64,000 bases of DNA from Proteles cristata cristata (Eukaryota > Chordata > Mammalia > Carnivora > Hyaenidae): assembly GCA_017311185.1 (NCBI GenBank), contig JAESUZ010004914.1, positions 186,001 through 250,000 of the forward strand. The letters run 5' to 3'. The position numbers and the translations under genes are program-made. This document shows positions 21,540 to 33,118 of the stretch, piece by piece. Under the pieces are notes generated by a model, which worked only from the letters and a program-made list of their open reading frames with translations, was not told where the DNA came from and ran no database searches. Numbering within the stretch: position 1 is the first letter of the stretch; every line of letters begins with the position of its first letter.

Positions 21540-22345
21540 AGGCGTAACATCAACTAATTCCTGAGACTAAGTTGCTTCCTTGTATTCTAGTTCTATTTTC
21601 TTTATTACAGGGCCCGATGGCCTACTGAAGAGGCCCTAGGGCTGCGGAGAGCAGAGTGTCTTGCCAGCCTCCTCCTTCCCTCCACCCTCACTCCTGCTTC
21701 ATAACTGGCATCCTGTACCTAAGTCCCAATCGGAGCTGGAACATTTCCCCACGTGCTTCTCTGCTGCTGCTGGGCAAGAGGCCTGCGCGCCCACCTGCTG
21801 GCCCTCCAGAGGCCTCCAGCCACCTCCTGATGGCCGCCACCCCGGTTGATACCCAACCGCCTAGACCACACTGACGGTCTGGCACAAGCATGTTGTACTT
21901 CCCAGGCGCAACTCCCTTGAATCAGAAGCAGTGGATCTGAACCACCCCAGAGGGTATTTCCATCTCCTTCAGAGTTCTGAGCACCATGGGCCCAAACTGT
22001 CATCAGTCAACCTTTTCACAGGATACTACAAGATAGGGCAGGTTTCTCATCATGGATGCAATTTTCCTCAGCACAACCAATGTGTACTAATATGTGGATC
22101 TCAGGAAGGGAAGCATCCCTTCCATCCCGATTCTGCCAAGTGCTGTATCACCCGTGCTTCAGTCTCCATAAAAGGGAGCGACAGTGGCCTGGCCAGGATG
22201 GTGCACACGCATGCTCATTTACTATTAGCAGGAAGTTTCATGACCTGGACCAGCCAAAGATCTGTTCAAGCCTCACACTAATATTTACAAATTAAAGAGA
22301 CGCTAATTGCATACTAGACTTTCCAGCTATGGACCTTTCATTTGT
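21540..22345. other. Intronic DNA without recognised element
   Basis: A GC-moderate segment with overlapping short open frames between 21656 and 22295 on both strands. None is recognisable, and none has splice or start support. Confidence 0.4.
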
Positions 22346-22347
22346 TC

Positions 22348-22400
22348 AAAATAACTCTTAACTAAAAAAAACAAAACAAAACAAAATAACTCTTAACTAA
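22348..22400. repeat. 17-bp direct repeat flanking an A/C tract
   Basis: AAATAACTCTTAACTAA occurs at 22348-22364 and again at 22384-22400, separated by AAAAC repeats. It looks like replication slippage or a micro-insertion. Confidence 0.8.
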
Positions 22401-22524
22401 TAAAATATCAGAAGCCCAAAAGGCAGATTTCACTTGCAAATACTACAACTTTCCTTTAGGTAATGACTGTTTTCAAAGAGACACTAAACAAACAGAATGT
22501 TTAAGAACTGAGTTCTCCCAAGTG

Positions 22525-22769
22525 TAATTCTTATACAATTGCTGATAGAAGCATAAATATTACCATCACTTTGGAAAACATGCGTAACTCTACACTCCCA
22601 GGTCTATTCCCCAGACACTCTCATCCATGGGTAGTAAGGAACAGTTTCAAGTCTGCTCTCAGCACCGTTATTACTAAAAGCAGAACTCTATGAACAACCC
22701 AGTGTGCATGGATCAAACAGCAGATAAATACATCTTGGCAGATTCACATAAAGGATGTTACAGCCGTAA
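22525..22769 (+). mobile_element. Old L1 fragment (ORF2 3' part)
   Basis: CACTTTGGAAAACATGCG, then GTCTATTCCCCAGACACTC and an AACAACCCAGTG segment followed by a GATCAAACAGCAGATAAATAC-like stretch track the L1 ORF2 C-terminal region loosely. It is out of order with the L1 to its right, so it is a separate insertion. Confidence 0.5.
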
Positions 22770-22868
22770 AGGGTGTCTGGCTGGTTCAGTCAGAAGACCA
22801 TGTGATTCTTGATCCGGGGGCTATGATTTCCAGACCCACATTGGGTGTAGAGATTGCTTAAATAGATA
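22770..22868 (+). mobile_element. Old short CAN-SINE
   Basis: GGTGTCTGGCTGGTTCAGTC head, CCACATTGGGTGTAGAGATT core and TTAAATAGATA tail. This is the roughly 100-bp carnivore type. Confidence 0.85.
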
Positions 22869-23096
22869 GGGGAACCTGGATGACCCAGTCAGTGTCTGAC
22901 TTTGGCTCAGGTCATGATCTCGCGGTTCATGGGTTCAAGCTCTGCGTCGGGTTCTTGTGCTGACAGCTCAGAGCCTGGAGCCTGTTTCGGATTCTGTGTC
23001 TTCCTTTCACTCTGACCCTCCCCTGCTCATGCTGTCTCCCTCTCCCTCAGAAATAAATAAAACATTAAAAACATGAAAAAACAAAAAACAAAAAAC
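22869..23096 (+). mobile_element. Felid SINE in the tail of an older SINE
   Basis: GGGGAACCTGGATGACCCAG head, intact B box region and a GAAATAAATAAAACATTAAA tail. It starts where the previous SINE's tail begins. Confidence 0.93.
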
Positions 23097-24261
23097 CGTT
23101 GCAGGAAAACACAAGTTCTGCAATAGGGAAAAACAATCTTTTCCAACACATGGTGCGGGACAAATGGAAAGCCACGTGCAACAGAATGAATTTGGATCAC
23201 TACCTTATACCATATACAAAATTAACTCAAAATGGACCAAAGACCTAAATGTAAGAACTTAAACTATGAAACTCTTAGAAGAAAACTGAAGTATAAATCT
23301 TTGTGACCTTGGATTAGGGAATGGTTTCTTAGACAGGAAACAGAAAGCACTAAGAGCCAAAGTGAAAACAGATACACTGGACTTCATCAAAATGTAAAAT
23401 AATGTGCTTCGAAGGACATCATCCAGAAACTGAAAAAGACAGCACACATAATGGAAGGAAATAATTTGTGAATCATGTATCTGATAAGGTCTAACATCCA
23501 GAATACAAAAAGAACTCTTCTACCTGATGATAAAAATACACGTAACTTGAACAAAACTTTCTCCCATGATTTACAAATAGCCTATTAAGTATGTGAAAAA
23601 GATGTTCAGCAGTATTAGTCATTAAGGAAATGCAAATCAAAACCACAACGAGATACTATTTCACACTCACGAAGACGCCTCGAATCAAAAAGACAGAAAA
23701 TAAAAAGTGTTAGTGAGGTGATGGAGAAACTGGAGGCCTCAAACACTGCTGGTGAAAATGTAAAATAGTGCATCAACTATGCAAAAACAGTTTGGTGATT
23801 GCTCTGTAAGTTAAACAGAATTTCCACAGGACCAACAATTCCACCCCTAGGTATATATCCAAAAGATTTGACAACCACTGTTCAAACAAAAGCTTGTCCA
23901 TGAATGTGTATAGCATTATTCACAACAGACAAAAAGTGGAAACAACCCAAATGTCCATCAACTGGTGAGTGGACAAACAAAATATGGTATATCCGTACAG
24001 TGGAATATTATTCAGCCCTAAAAAGGGATGAAGTACTGACTCTGGCTACAACATGGATGAGCCTTGAAATCATTACACTAAGGGAAAGACACCAGGCACA
24101 GAAGGCCATATATTGTATGATTTCATTTACATGAAACGTCCAGAATGTGCAAAGTCATAAAGATAGAAAGTAGACTGGTTGCCAAGGGCTGGGGAAAGGG
24201 CTAATGGGGAGTGACTACACCAATGGGTGTAGGGTTTTTTGGGAGGCAAAAGAAATGTCCT

Positions 24262-24297
24262 GGAATTAAGGGAGCATGGGGAATTAAGGGAGCGTGG
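24262..24297. repeat. 18-bp tandem duplication at a SINE/L1 junction
   Basis: GGAATTAAGGGAGCATGG (24262-24279) is followed at once by GGAATTAAGGGAGCGTGG (24280-24297). Each unit spans the L1 target site and the first bases of the SINE head. Confidence 0.85.
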
Positions 24298-24473
24298 GTG
24301 GCTCAGTTGGTTAAGCATCCGACTCTTGATTTCAGCTCCAGTCATGATTTCATGATTCATGAGATTCAAGCCCAGTGCAGAGCCTGCTTGGGATTCTCCC
24401 TCTCCCCCCCTCTCTGCCCCTTCCTTCACTTGCATGCTCTCTCTCTCTCAAAATAAATAAACATTAAAAACAT
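24284..24473 (+). mobile_element. Felid SINE in the L1
   Basis: TGGGTGGCTCAGTTGGTTAA head, CT-rich body and AAATAAATAAACATT tail. The L1 words TGTCCTGGAATTAA (24256-24269) and TGTTCTGGAATTAG (24474-24487) form the target-site duplication. Confidence 0.93.
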
Positions 24474-24560
24474 TGTTCTGGAATTAGACAGTGATTGTAC
24501 AACCTTGTGAGTATACTAAAACCACTAATCTATACACTTATTTACAAGAGTGAATTTTAA

Positions 24561-24746
24561 GGGTGCCTGGGTGGCTCAGTCAGTTGAGCATCTAACTTCA
24601 GCTCAAGTCATGATCTGACGGTTCCTGAGTTCAAGCCCTGCATCGAGCTCTGCACTGACACTGCAGAATCTGCTTAGGATTCTCTCTCTCTATCCCTCCC
24701 TGCCTCGCTCTCTCAAGATAATAAACTTAAAATAAATAAATAATAG
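24561..24746 (+). mobile_element. Felid SINE in the L1
   Basis: GGGTGCCTGGGTGGCTCAGT head and AAATAAATAAATAATA tail. It shares one outer duplication (GTGAATTTTA at about 24549 and 24995) with the next SINE. Confidence 0.93.
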
Positions 24747-24985
24747 GGGTGCCTGAGTGGCTCAGTTGGTTAAACATCTGACTCTTGATTTCGGCTTAGG
24801 TCATGATCTCACGGTTCATGGGGTCAAGCCCTGTGTCGGGCTCTGCATTGACAGTATGGAGCCTGCTTGGGACTCTCTCTCTCCCTCTCTCTCCGCCCCT
24901 CTCCTGCTTGTGCTCTCTCTCTCTCAAAATAAATAAATAAACATTAAATTTTTTAATTAGAAAATAATAATTTTTAAATCTTTTA
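24747..24985 (+). mobile_element. Felid SINE in the tail of the previous SINE
   Basis: GGGGTGCCTGAGTGGCTCAG head and AAATAAATAAATAAACATT tail, followed by A/T-rich filler before L1 sequence resumes. Confidence 0.93.
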
Positions 24986-25007
24986 AATCAAAAAAGTGAA
25001 TTTTATA

Positions 25008-25052
25008 ATATGTGAATTATATCTCAATATTATATGTGAATTATATCTCAAT
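25008..25052. repeat. Duplicated L1 3' terminus
   Basis: The 21-bp L1 end unit starting ATATGTGAATTATATC occurs at 25008-25028 and 25032-25052 with a 3-bp spacer. Confidence 0.85.
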
Positions 25053-25184
25053 ACAGGAATTTAATAGAAAAAAAAGGCAAGCTGTTGAAAATGACCTCCT
25101 CCATGATGCCATGTACACAGAGAACATGGGATCAGGGAGGGGCAGGCAGAATGCTCAGTTACTTATTAGGCTGGACCATGGGGC

Positions 25185-25398
25185 GGGGGGGCACCTGGGT
25201 GGCTCAGTTGGTTAAGCGATCAGCTTCAGCTCAGGTCATGATCTTGCAGTTTATGAGTTCAAGCCCCACATGGGGCTCCGTGCTAACAACTCAGAAGCTG
25301 GAGCCTGCTTCAAATTTCATCTCCCTCTCTCTCTGTCCCTCCCCCTGCTCATGCTCACTCTCTCTATTCAAAAATAAATAAACCTTAAAAAAAAAAAA
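25185..25398 (+). mobile_element. Felid SINE
   Basis: GGGGGGCACCTGGGTGGCTC head and poly-A tail. GCTGGACCATGGG is duplicated at 25170-25182 and 25399-25411. Confidence 0.95.
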
Positions 25399-25411
25399 GC
25401 TGGACCATGGG

Positions 25412-26395
25412 TTCATGGCTGTAGTGCTTCATATCTATTCAATAGTCAATATAAGACAAAAAACATAAAAGAGAAATCCATTTTCCCCCATTTTTCAAAT
25501 CACAATCAATACAAAAACTGGACCTGAATTTAAGTGATCTAAAGCTGGTAGCCAACCTCCACTCAGCAACCATGGTGTGTAAAGCACCATAAAAGTGACT
25601 GGCGCGGAGTTAAAAAAAGAAGCAAGGTCAATCACGACCTTCCGAGGACCTCACAATTGAGACCATGGTGGGGACGGGGGAAGGGGGGTTGGTTACCAGC
25701 TCCTGAAGGCCACAGCCTCACTTCTTCCTCATCCAATAATCTCAGCAAAGGTTTTATCATTCCCAGCACTTAGCCATTATGAAGAAATCCATGTCATACA
25801 ATTAAAATATAAAATGTTTTATTTTCAGAGCTCCTAACTTCCATTTGGAAAATTTGTTTCATCTCCCTTCTATAAATCTGCTTTTAAAGACTCAGAAGTA
25901 GAATTGGAATGCATAGTGAATTATAAAAATCTTGTTTACAAGACTTCCCTTTTCACTTGAAGTAATGTATTTTTAAAGCCCTGATTTAAATGATATCTTT
26001 AGATTATCACACATTCTCATCTAGGCTCTATTAGATTTTGAATATTCATATAATGGCATCTTGAAGTGCCTTATTGCAAGATAGAGTCTAGATAAATATA
26101 GAAGCTTTCTAAAAACAATCAAGGTTTCCCTTAAGACTTATAATAGCTTTAAGGTAATCTAAAATTTTATCTATGTTCCTAGTTTTACCAAAGAATGGCA
26201 AATGCAAATAGTTTTAACTTGATCTCTCTCTTTCCATGAAGGTCAATTTTCTCATTTTATACTGTTTCTGGTACATACACTGCAAAATGTATCGTTCGAG
26301 TAAATATTTCAGAAATATACAGTATATCCATTTCAGGATCAATGGTCTATATTGATACAATTAACATGCTACTGAACAAATGTCAACTTCTCTGG
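25412..26395. other. SINE-free AT-rich intronic island
   Basis: About 1 kb of AT-rich, apparently unique DNA. It contains an octamer-like ATGCAAAT (near 26202) and several GATA cores between 25990 and 26100. No exon is seen. A candidate regulatory island. Confidence 0.4.
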
Positions 26396-26399
26396 CTAT

Positions 26400-26610
26400 A
26401 GAAAGCAGTGGTGTATGTGAGGAAAGCAAATGGAATTTGTAGTCAAAGAGCCCTAGGTGTGAATCTAATTTTGCCATTGACTCTCCAGGTGATTTTAGCA
26501 AATCCTATTGAGCCTCAATTTCCCTATCTAAGGATGAAATGAGACAATTAACACAATGGTCCTGGCACACTAGAATGTTCCACAAATGTTGGTCTACTGT
26601 GATTTCTCTT
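26400..26610 (+). repeat. MIR
   Basis: TTTGTAGTCAAAGAGCCCTA, GTGTGAATCTAATTTTGCC, TTGAGCCTCAATTTCCCTAT and GTCCTGGCACACTAGAATG follow the MIR order. Confidence 0.75.
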
Positions 26611-26807
26611 CCCCCGGGAAAGCAAAGCCTTGCTAAGGAAACGCCCACATAAACAAATATATAATTTTAATTAAATGTTTATACACTTAAGAAAAATTGC
26701 CTTCACCGTTTACTAAATTTTCTCCTCTGCATGCTAAATTATAATCTTAGTTAAACAATTTCACAAAACATCTAATGAGGACCATTTTTAAGAATTAAAT
26801 TAATGAG

Positions 26808-27032
26808 GGGTGCCTGGGTGGCTTAGTCGGTTAAGCGTTCGACCTTCGCTTAGGTCATGATCTCGCGGTTCGTGGGTTCGAGCCCCGCGTCGGGCTCTGT
26901 GCTGACTGCCAGCTCAAAGCCTGGAGCCTGTTTCAGTCTGTGACTTCCTCTCTCTCTGACCCTCCCCTGCTCACACGGTCTCTCTCTCTCTCTCTCTCTC
27001 TCCTAGAAATAAATAAAACATTAAAAAAAAAA
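26808..27032 (+). mobile_element. Felid SINE, young subfamily
   Basis: All young-group marks are present (GCTTAGTCGG, TTCGCTTAGG, GCTGACTGCC, CCTAGAAATAAATAAAACA). Near-perfect duplication: AAGAATTAAATTAATGAG (26790-26807) and AAGAATTAAAACTAATGAG (27033-27051). Confidence 0.97.
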
Positions 27033-27051
27033 AAGAATTAAAACTAATGAG

Positions 27052-27464
27052 AAGTAGAGAATAATCCATTCTTAAGCTTTTGAAAATAGAATTGAGGGCT
27101 TCATTTTTACACCCAAAGGCTACAGGTTTCTGCAACTGAGGTCAGCAATTATGACCTGTATTTTTTGATTTGGATGTTACCGAAAAGTTGGTGGCTTAGA
27201 CAAACACAGAAAGGCATGCTCGTTACAACTGCCACTAAGCTAAGAGAATTCACCAACATGGTAAATAACAGAAGCAAGAATCAAAAACATTTTGTCCAAC
27301 TTGAAATCAGCAGACGCAATTCATCACATTTACATTTCAAAGTCCTATGGTAATGGCCATCCTCGCTATAAGGCAGCCTGTTTTTGCGGGTCTCACAGGC
27401 TCTGCTCTCGGTAGAGAGACTGAGCTTTGCCAGGAGGCTTAAGGGAGCTGATCACCTTGTCAGA
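27052..27464. other. Intronic DNA without recognised element
   Basis: No repeat or exon recognised. Confidence 0.45.
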
Positions 27465-27478
27465 AGCAGCCAGCAGTT

Positions 27479-27502
27479 TTGTTTTTTTTTTTAATCTTTA
27501 TT

Positions 27503-27543
<41 letters not shown>

Positions 27544-27702
27544 GCGAGTGGGGGAAGGGCAGAGAGAGGAAGACACAGAATCTGAAGCAGGTTCCAGGCT
27601 CTGAGCTGTCAGCACAGAGCCCAATGCAGGGCTTGAACTCACAAACCATGAGATCATGACATGGGCCGACGTCCGCCACTTAACCAACTGAGGGACTGCC
27701 CC
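27479..27702 (-). mobile_element. Felid SINE with a CA microsatellite in its tail
   Basis: Reverse copy ending GAGGGACTGCCCC. AGCAGCCAGCAGTT is duplicated exactly at 27465-27478 and 27703-27716. The CT-rich/A-tail junction has expanded into (CA)18. Confidence 0.94.
27506..27541. repeat. (CA)18 microsatellite
   Basis: An uninterrupted CA run inside the SINE tail, likely length-polymorphic. Confidence 0.97.
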
Positions 27703-27963
27703 AGCAGCCAGCAGTTAAATGCAGCTTCTGGAAATGGCAGTGCTAACGCTAACGCATCCACAAAACCATAGGTGCTGAAGGAACAGTTCCCCTTGTTTTC
27801 AGCCTGGGGTCCTCCCACATCTTGGACCAGTCTCCATACCGGTTTTTGTACGGTCCTTGAGCTACATATGGGTTCTTCATTTTTCAGTGGTTGAATTAAA
27901 TCAGAAATAGAATAATATCTTATGATGTGTGAACACTATATAAAATTCAGATTTCAGTAGAGC

Positions 27964-28110
27964 CGTGCTCATGCATTTACACAACTGCCTTCGCCTGCTT
28001 TTGGTGTTACAGGCCAGAAGTGAGTTGTTGCGACAGGGACGTGGTGGCAGGTCTCCAGTGTGTCGCTCTGGCCCTTTACAGAAAGTCTGCCGACTCTTGC
28101 TCTAGAGCAC
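27964..28110 (+). mobile_element. MER1-type hAT-Charlie fossil
   Basis: GTGCTCATGCATTTACACAA, GTTGTTGCGACAGGGACGTG, then TGGCCCTTTACAGAAAGTC and TGCCGACTCTTGCTCTAGAG match the same family as the fossil at 12335. Confidence 0.65.
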
Positions 28111-28114
28111 TGTG

Positions 28115-30370
28115 GTCTATACTTTTTAAATGGCAATGACAAAGGAGAACCACAGGAATGGGGAGAGCATCTGGAAACAGTTTCATAAGGTGAGTCATTG
28201 AGAGAACGATGGATAAAGCCAGTAGAAGAGAAGACCAAAGGACGTTACAGTTTTCTTTAAATACTTCAAGAGCCAGCATGTGGAAGTGGCTTGTATTTGT
28301 GTCATTACAGAGGGGGCAATGAGTGATGAACAGGAAAACTCCAGGGAGGCAGACATCAATGAAACAAACGAAAGGACAATCATAGGTGGACAGTCACAGG
28401 ACAATCATGGCTCTTGGGGTCACACCACAAAAGAGCAAGCAACACTGTCATGCTGGTATTTAGGCTAAAGGGCAACATGATCACCGCGCAAGATCATTTT
28501 AGGAAAGAGTCTTACAGTGGGCAGAAAGCTGAGTAGTTTTAACGGTAGGGTCCTATGACTTAATCTCAAAAGAAAGAAAATGATCATTTAATACTGGGTG
28601 AATTCTTCAATGATAGGTCATTGGAAACAACTCCTACTACCAAGCTAGGTATTACACCTCACAAGGAAACAGATACATAATGGGTATTTATGGATACGAA
28701 ATATAATACATACGTGCGTGTATATAAATGGCACATTAAAAAGAGGTCTTCCATTTAAATAAAGAGTGCGTCAGCTATAAAAAGAATCACGTTAAGAAAA
28801 GAAGGGTTATTTTTAGAAGGAGGGCTCCAGTTACACAAATAAGGAAAGGACATCCATCACTATATAAAATGAGCTGAAATCTTTCCTTGTGTTACTATAG
28901 GGAATTGGCATGGCACTGCTGAAAAGAGAAGGAAAATCTACATTTAAAACAGAAACGGGAGGAATGCGTTTAAAAACAAAAAAAGCATGGCTAAGATAGA
29001 AAATGCAGTAAAGGGCAGGGTTGTATGACTTACTGGTGCTGGACCTCTTCACAAAATGGTTTTAGAAACATCACAAAGCACAACCACCTGTTAAGCTGTT
29101 ATTTTGGCCTATCTATTTTCAATGGCGATCCTGATACTCAAGCAAGAGACACACCACCATAGCAACATAAACATCGTGGTGCTGGAGAGTAAAATCTTAA
29201 GAAGCAATTTATAGCCCTGCATGCTTGGAAATAAACTAATCCTTAGACATGTGTTACTATGACATAACATTTCCACTGGGCAAACTCAGATCCAATGGAT
29301 ACCTTAGGATTCCTTCCCATGGACCATGTGGAAAGTAGGCTGCAAAATGTCTACTGCACTAGATGGTCCCCTAATATTAAGGTATTTAGAAAGCGAGGCA
29401 ATATCATTTCCTGCATAGTTCAGGGATTCATGTGGCACCCAGAGATGGACGATCATCAGCCCATCATTTGCCAAGGAAACTCCCTACCTCCTGTGATCAG
29501 TCCCTGACAGAAGTAAAAAAGAGAGGCATTTACCAGTTGGGGAAACAGAGGCACAGGAAATTCCGAGAATCTTCCTAAATCAATTCATGGCTATCACCCA
29601 GGAAGGACCCAGCTTGTTCTAAATTCTTGTTCGTGCTCCTCTATACCCTGCACTGCCCTAAACCAGAAACCCCGACAACAGCGACAGACCTTTGGGCTCA
29701 AGGAGATAAAACGCAAAGGTGTTCAATTAAAGGAATGGGTGGAGAAAAATGAAAAGAAGATCCCGTTTGAAAGTAATTATGCCTTTTTTTCAGGGATGAT
29801 AACTCCGTGTGCAAGGTGGAGCAAATTTCCAGGATTTAAAAAAACGTGAACATTGTAAGGTGGGGCTCATTTGCAATTCAAAAAGATCCAACAAAAGCAG
29901 AAAGCAAGCTGATCATCTAGCTTAAAAAGATGTGACACACCCAAAAGGCGAGCCAGAGGGAGGAAGGGGGTGGGGGGGAGGGGGTGGTGACACACTAGAG
30001 CCCGCTTCAGGGTGAGCAGGTTCCATCCTGGGGCAGATCCTGAGCCCAGGGGTCGGCAATATAGGCCTGGACTTCAGCCCCAAACCACAGTCCATTAGCC
30101 CTGGCCACCACTTTCCCTCCCAAACCCCCTGCCTCTTTTTACTTTTTCACCTCTCAACTTCCCTCCACAACAGGCCAATAAGGTCCTTGGGCGGTTCCTT
30201 CTCCAGGTCCACGGAAGAGACTGTCTGAAGGCCAGAACCCTGAAAGGAGCCATTCAGCTGACGAAAAATAGATCGAGCTCCAATATAGCTTCTGGGATGT
30301 CCAGCACTAGGCTGCTTTTGACCTAAGAACCAGTACTGAAAAAATAAGGTGGTTTCTGACCCACATAACC
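28115..30370. other. SINE-free intronic island, 2.25 kb
   Basis: No SINE, L1 or LTR recognised. No exon seen. A short G-run (GGGGGTGGGGGGGAGGGGG, near 29969) occurs towards the right. A candidate for conserved non-coding DNA and enhancer marks. Confidence 0.45.
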
Positions 30371-30379
30371 AGCATCTTT

Positions 30380-30592
30380 AAATATTTTTTTGATGTTTAT
30401 TTATTTTTGAGAGAGAGAAACAGAGCATGAGTCGGGGAGGAGCAGAGAGAGAGAGGGAGACACAGAATCCGAAACAGGCTCCAGGCTCTGAGCTGTCAGC
30501 ACAGAACCCAACGCAAGCCTTGAACCCATGAACCGTGAGTTGTGACCCGAGCCGAAGTCGGACCCTTAACCGACTGAGCCACCTAGACGCCC
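30380..30592 (-). mobile_element. Felid SINE, minus orientation
   Basis: GATGTTTATTTATTTTTGAG start and CCACCTAGACGCCC end. Imperfect flanks are AACCAGCATCTTTAAA and AACCAACGTCTTTTTAAA. Confidence 0.93.
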
Positions 30593-30609
30593 TCAACCAA
30601 CGTCTTTTT

Positions 30610-31855
30610 AAAAAAGAAACAACTCCTAGAGAAACATGGATAAAAGGCTGAGCACCTATGTAAATAATGACTAATTTTAAATACACCTGACCCTTTTGAA
30701 AATGTTTTTCTTGAAAAGGCTTAAGGGGATTATTCCATTTGGACAACTAATAGCCTAATTACTATTTAAAAAACAAAACAAAACACAACCACCACCACCA
30801 CCAAGCTCCTTTTCAGCCGGATCTTGGCAAGAAATCTCTAAGTGCACCCCTCTCTGCAGCACCATACATAAGTCATGCTGCTGAAAAACATAATTACACT
30901 CAGCTGTGTCCAAGTTTCTGTCAACCACGATCCGAAAGAGGTGAGCTATTAAATCCTGAATCTAAAGGTTTTTTCATTTTGGACACACTGCCTCTTTATG
31001 AGCAGTGAAAACGTAATAGTAAAAAAAAAAATGAGCATCCATCATGGCCTTCAACAGAACAGGGTTTGGGTCTCCAGCACGCACGGTACAATCCGTACCC
31101 CGATGATTAAATGCAATTCTAGTTATCAAACTCTTGGCACTTTGCGAGGGGAGGATTAAAAAACTACATTTCACATCTTTAAACCTGTCTCACTGAGCAA
31201 AAGGACTATTTTCACAGCACTTGCTAAGAAGGAAGAAAACCACCTTTATCCACTGCAACCCTTTCATAGAGGCTGAAATATTCCCCAGTGATGGTCCGTG
31301 TGAGGTGATATCCAGGGTCACATTCGCTCTTCGTGGACACCAGCATCATCGTTACTTTTGAGGAGGACACACTGAGCAGAATGTTTCCAATGGAGGCACT
31401 GACCATGGGAACCTCCTATGTCACAGGTCATGCCCAGGGCTCAGGTAGTTACTGATAACCCCTGTCTTCCCAACTACCTGTCAAGACAAGTAGGTGGTTA
31501 CAAATTAACTTTCTCAAACATCTATCCAGAATGTTCTCTATTTTGTTTAATTGCTAATTGCTAGTTTAACAAGAATGTTGTCTTCTGTGGCTTTGTATTA
31601 TCAGGTGCATTAGAGGCTAAATATGCCTGTAAGCTGTGTAGGCACATTGGAAAGTGCTTCTGAGACTGGATGGAAACTGAGGACCGGCATCTCATTACAT
31701 CCCACTCCCTGCTTGGATATTGCAAGACAAGTCCTTGAACATGGCGGGACTACCATCTCATAAAACCTAACAAAATCCAAGTTGTTGGCTAGAGGGTTGG
31801 AAACTGTCTGCAGACATCACTAAGAGAATTAACATGAATGAAAATGTTACAAAGG
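30610..31855. other. SINE-free intronic DNA, 1.2 kb
   Basis: No recognised repeat. A (CCA)n patch lies near 30787-30802. Short frames at 30974-31174 and 31224-31406 are unrecognised. Confidence 0.45.
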
Positions 31856-31857
31856 TA

Positions 31858-31975
31858 ATTTTATTTTCTTAAGAGTTGTCTTTTTCAGTAATCTCTCCAT
31901 GCAAGGTGGGACTCCAGCCTACGACCCCAAGATCAAGAGTCACAGGCTCTATCAAGAGAGCCAGCCAGGCACCCC
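31858..31975 (-). mobile_element. Old short CAN-SINE
   Basis: Reverse copy: TAATCTCTCCATGCAAGG then CCAAGATCAAGAGTCACAGG and GAGCCAGCCAGGCACCCC. Confidence 0.85.
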
Positions 31976-31979
31976 CAAA

Positions 31980-32540
31980 AGTTAATTTCTTAATAAGCCA
32001 TCATACTGACATATTATTTTTTTCTCCTGCATTAAACATTTACAAAATTTTTTTAAAAGCCACTGTACTTCTTTATTCAGAAAAAGGGTCCAATTAATGT
32101 CTATTTCCACCTGGAACAGGCATAAAGCATTATCATTAATAAAATACTCTGTCTTCTGCTATAACAGAAGAACATTTATCAGTGCCAATCCTGTTTGTTT
32201 GAAATGCTTCCAAAATGCACCAGTACTTTTTCCTGCCTTAGTAAGGATTCTGAACAAAATGCCCTTTTTCTGTTAAATGACAATATAGTAGTACTCCTGA
32301 ATTTAAGTTGCCAAGCACTTTAGTTGTTGCTACAAAGGTAGAGGTCACTAACTGAGTCATTAATGCCACCCAAAGTATGGATAGGAACCCGTTTTGTCAT
32401 TTTTCTTCCTTGGAAGAAGGCAAAATTCAGGGAAAAATTCTATTTCGTCAAATCCCATTAATTTAAGTTTTATAAGGTTTGTTTCGGGAAACAGTGTATG
32501 AGTTTAATGATAAAGTAATATAAGCAATGCTTTAAGAAAC
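31980..32540. other. SINE-free intronic DNA
   Basis: AT-rich and apparently unique. No gene. Confidence 0.45.
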
Positions 32541-32549
32541 AAACAAACA

Positions 32550-32775
32550 GGGGCACCTGAGTGGCTCGGTTGGGTAATCTTACTTTGGCTCAGGGCACTT
32601 TCTTGCAGTTCATGAGTTCGAGACCTGTATGGGGCTCTATGCTGACAGCTAAGAGCCTGGCACCTGCTTCAGATTCTGTGTCTCCCTCTCTCTCTACCCC
32701 ACCCCCACCCCCGAAACTCTGTCTCTCTCACTCTCTCTCTCTCAAAAATAAACATTAAAAACAATTTTTTAAAAT
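32550..32775 (+). mobile_element. Felid SINE
   Basis: GGGGCACCTGAGTGGCTCGG head, a C-rich patch (CCCCACCCCCACCCCCG) in the body and AAAAATAAACATTAAAAAC tail. Confidence 0.93.
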
Positions 32776-32779
32776 AAAC

Positions 32780-33100
32780 AAACTGACCAGACACCTACAG
32801 TAGTAAACGTATATGGAAAGAAAGCAGAAAATGCTGATTGTCAGGTGGTGCAGGAAGGTGGCGTGGGTACTTCTTCCTTATTGGGTAGAAAGTTTCAGTT
32901 TTGCAAGACACAGAGAGTTCAGTGGTCGGATGGTGGTGCCGGCTGCCCAACAACACAAATGTCCTCAATGCCACTGAACCCAACACTTCAAAAATGGTTA
33001 AGATGCCAAATTTTGCATTATAGGTAGTTTACTACAGTTTTTAAACATTATTATTTAAAAAACTGACCAGAATGTGTGAATCCAGCTATGCGTGGTCCCC
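32780..33100. other. Intronic DNA without recognised element
   Basis: Separates two oppositely oriented SINEs (32550 plus, 33119 minus). Nothing else is seen. Confidence 0.4.
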
Positions 33101-33118
33101 TTCAAATAGTTTGTTTAA

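Larger units (their letters stand above)
23097..25053 (+). mobile_element. 5'-truncated L1 (ORF2 C-terminus and 3' UTR)
   Basis: The sequence follows L1 ORF2: ACCATATACAAAATTAACTC, AAATGCAAATCAAAACCAC, CTAGGTATATATCCAAAAG, TGGAATATTATTCAGCCC. It then enters the 3' UTR (GGTTGCCAAGGGCTGGGG). Stops in all frames make it dead. SINEs interrupt it at 24284, 24561 and 24747. The final GTGAATTATATCTCAATA occurs twice. Confidence 0.93.

Noticed and set aside
23904..24134. A 76-codon open frame
   Set aside because: It is a surviving piece of the L1 ORF2 C-terminus within a dead, interrupted element.
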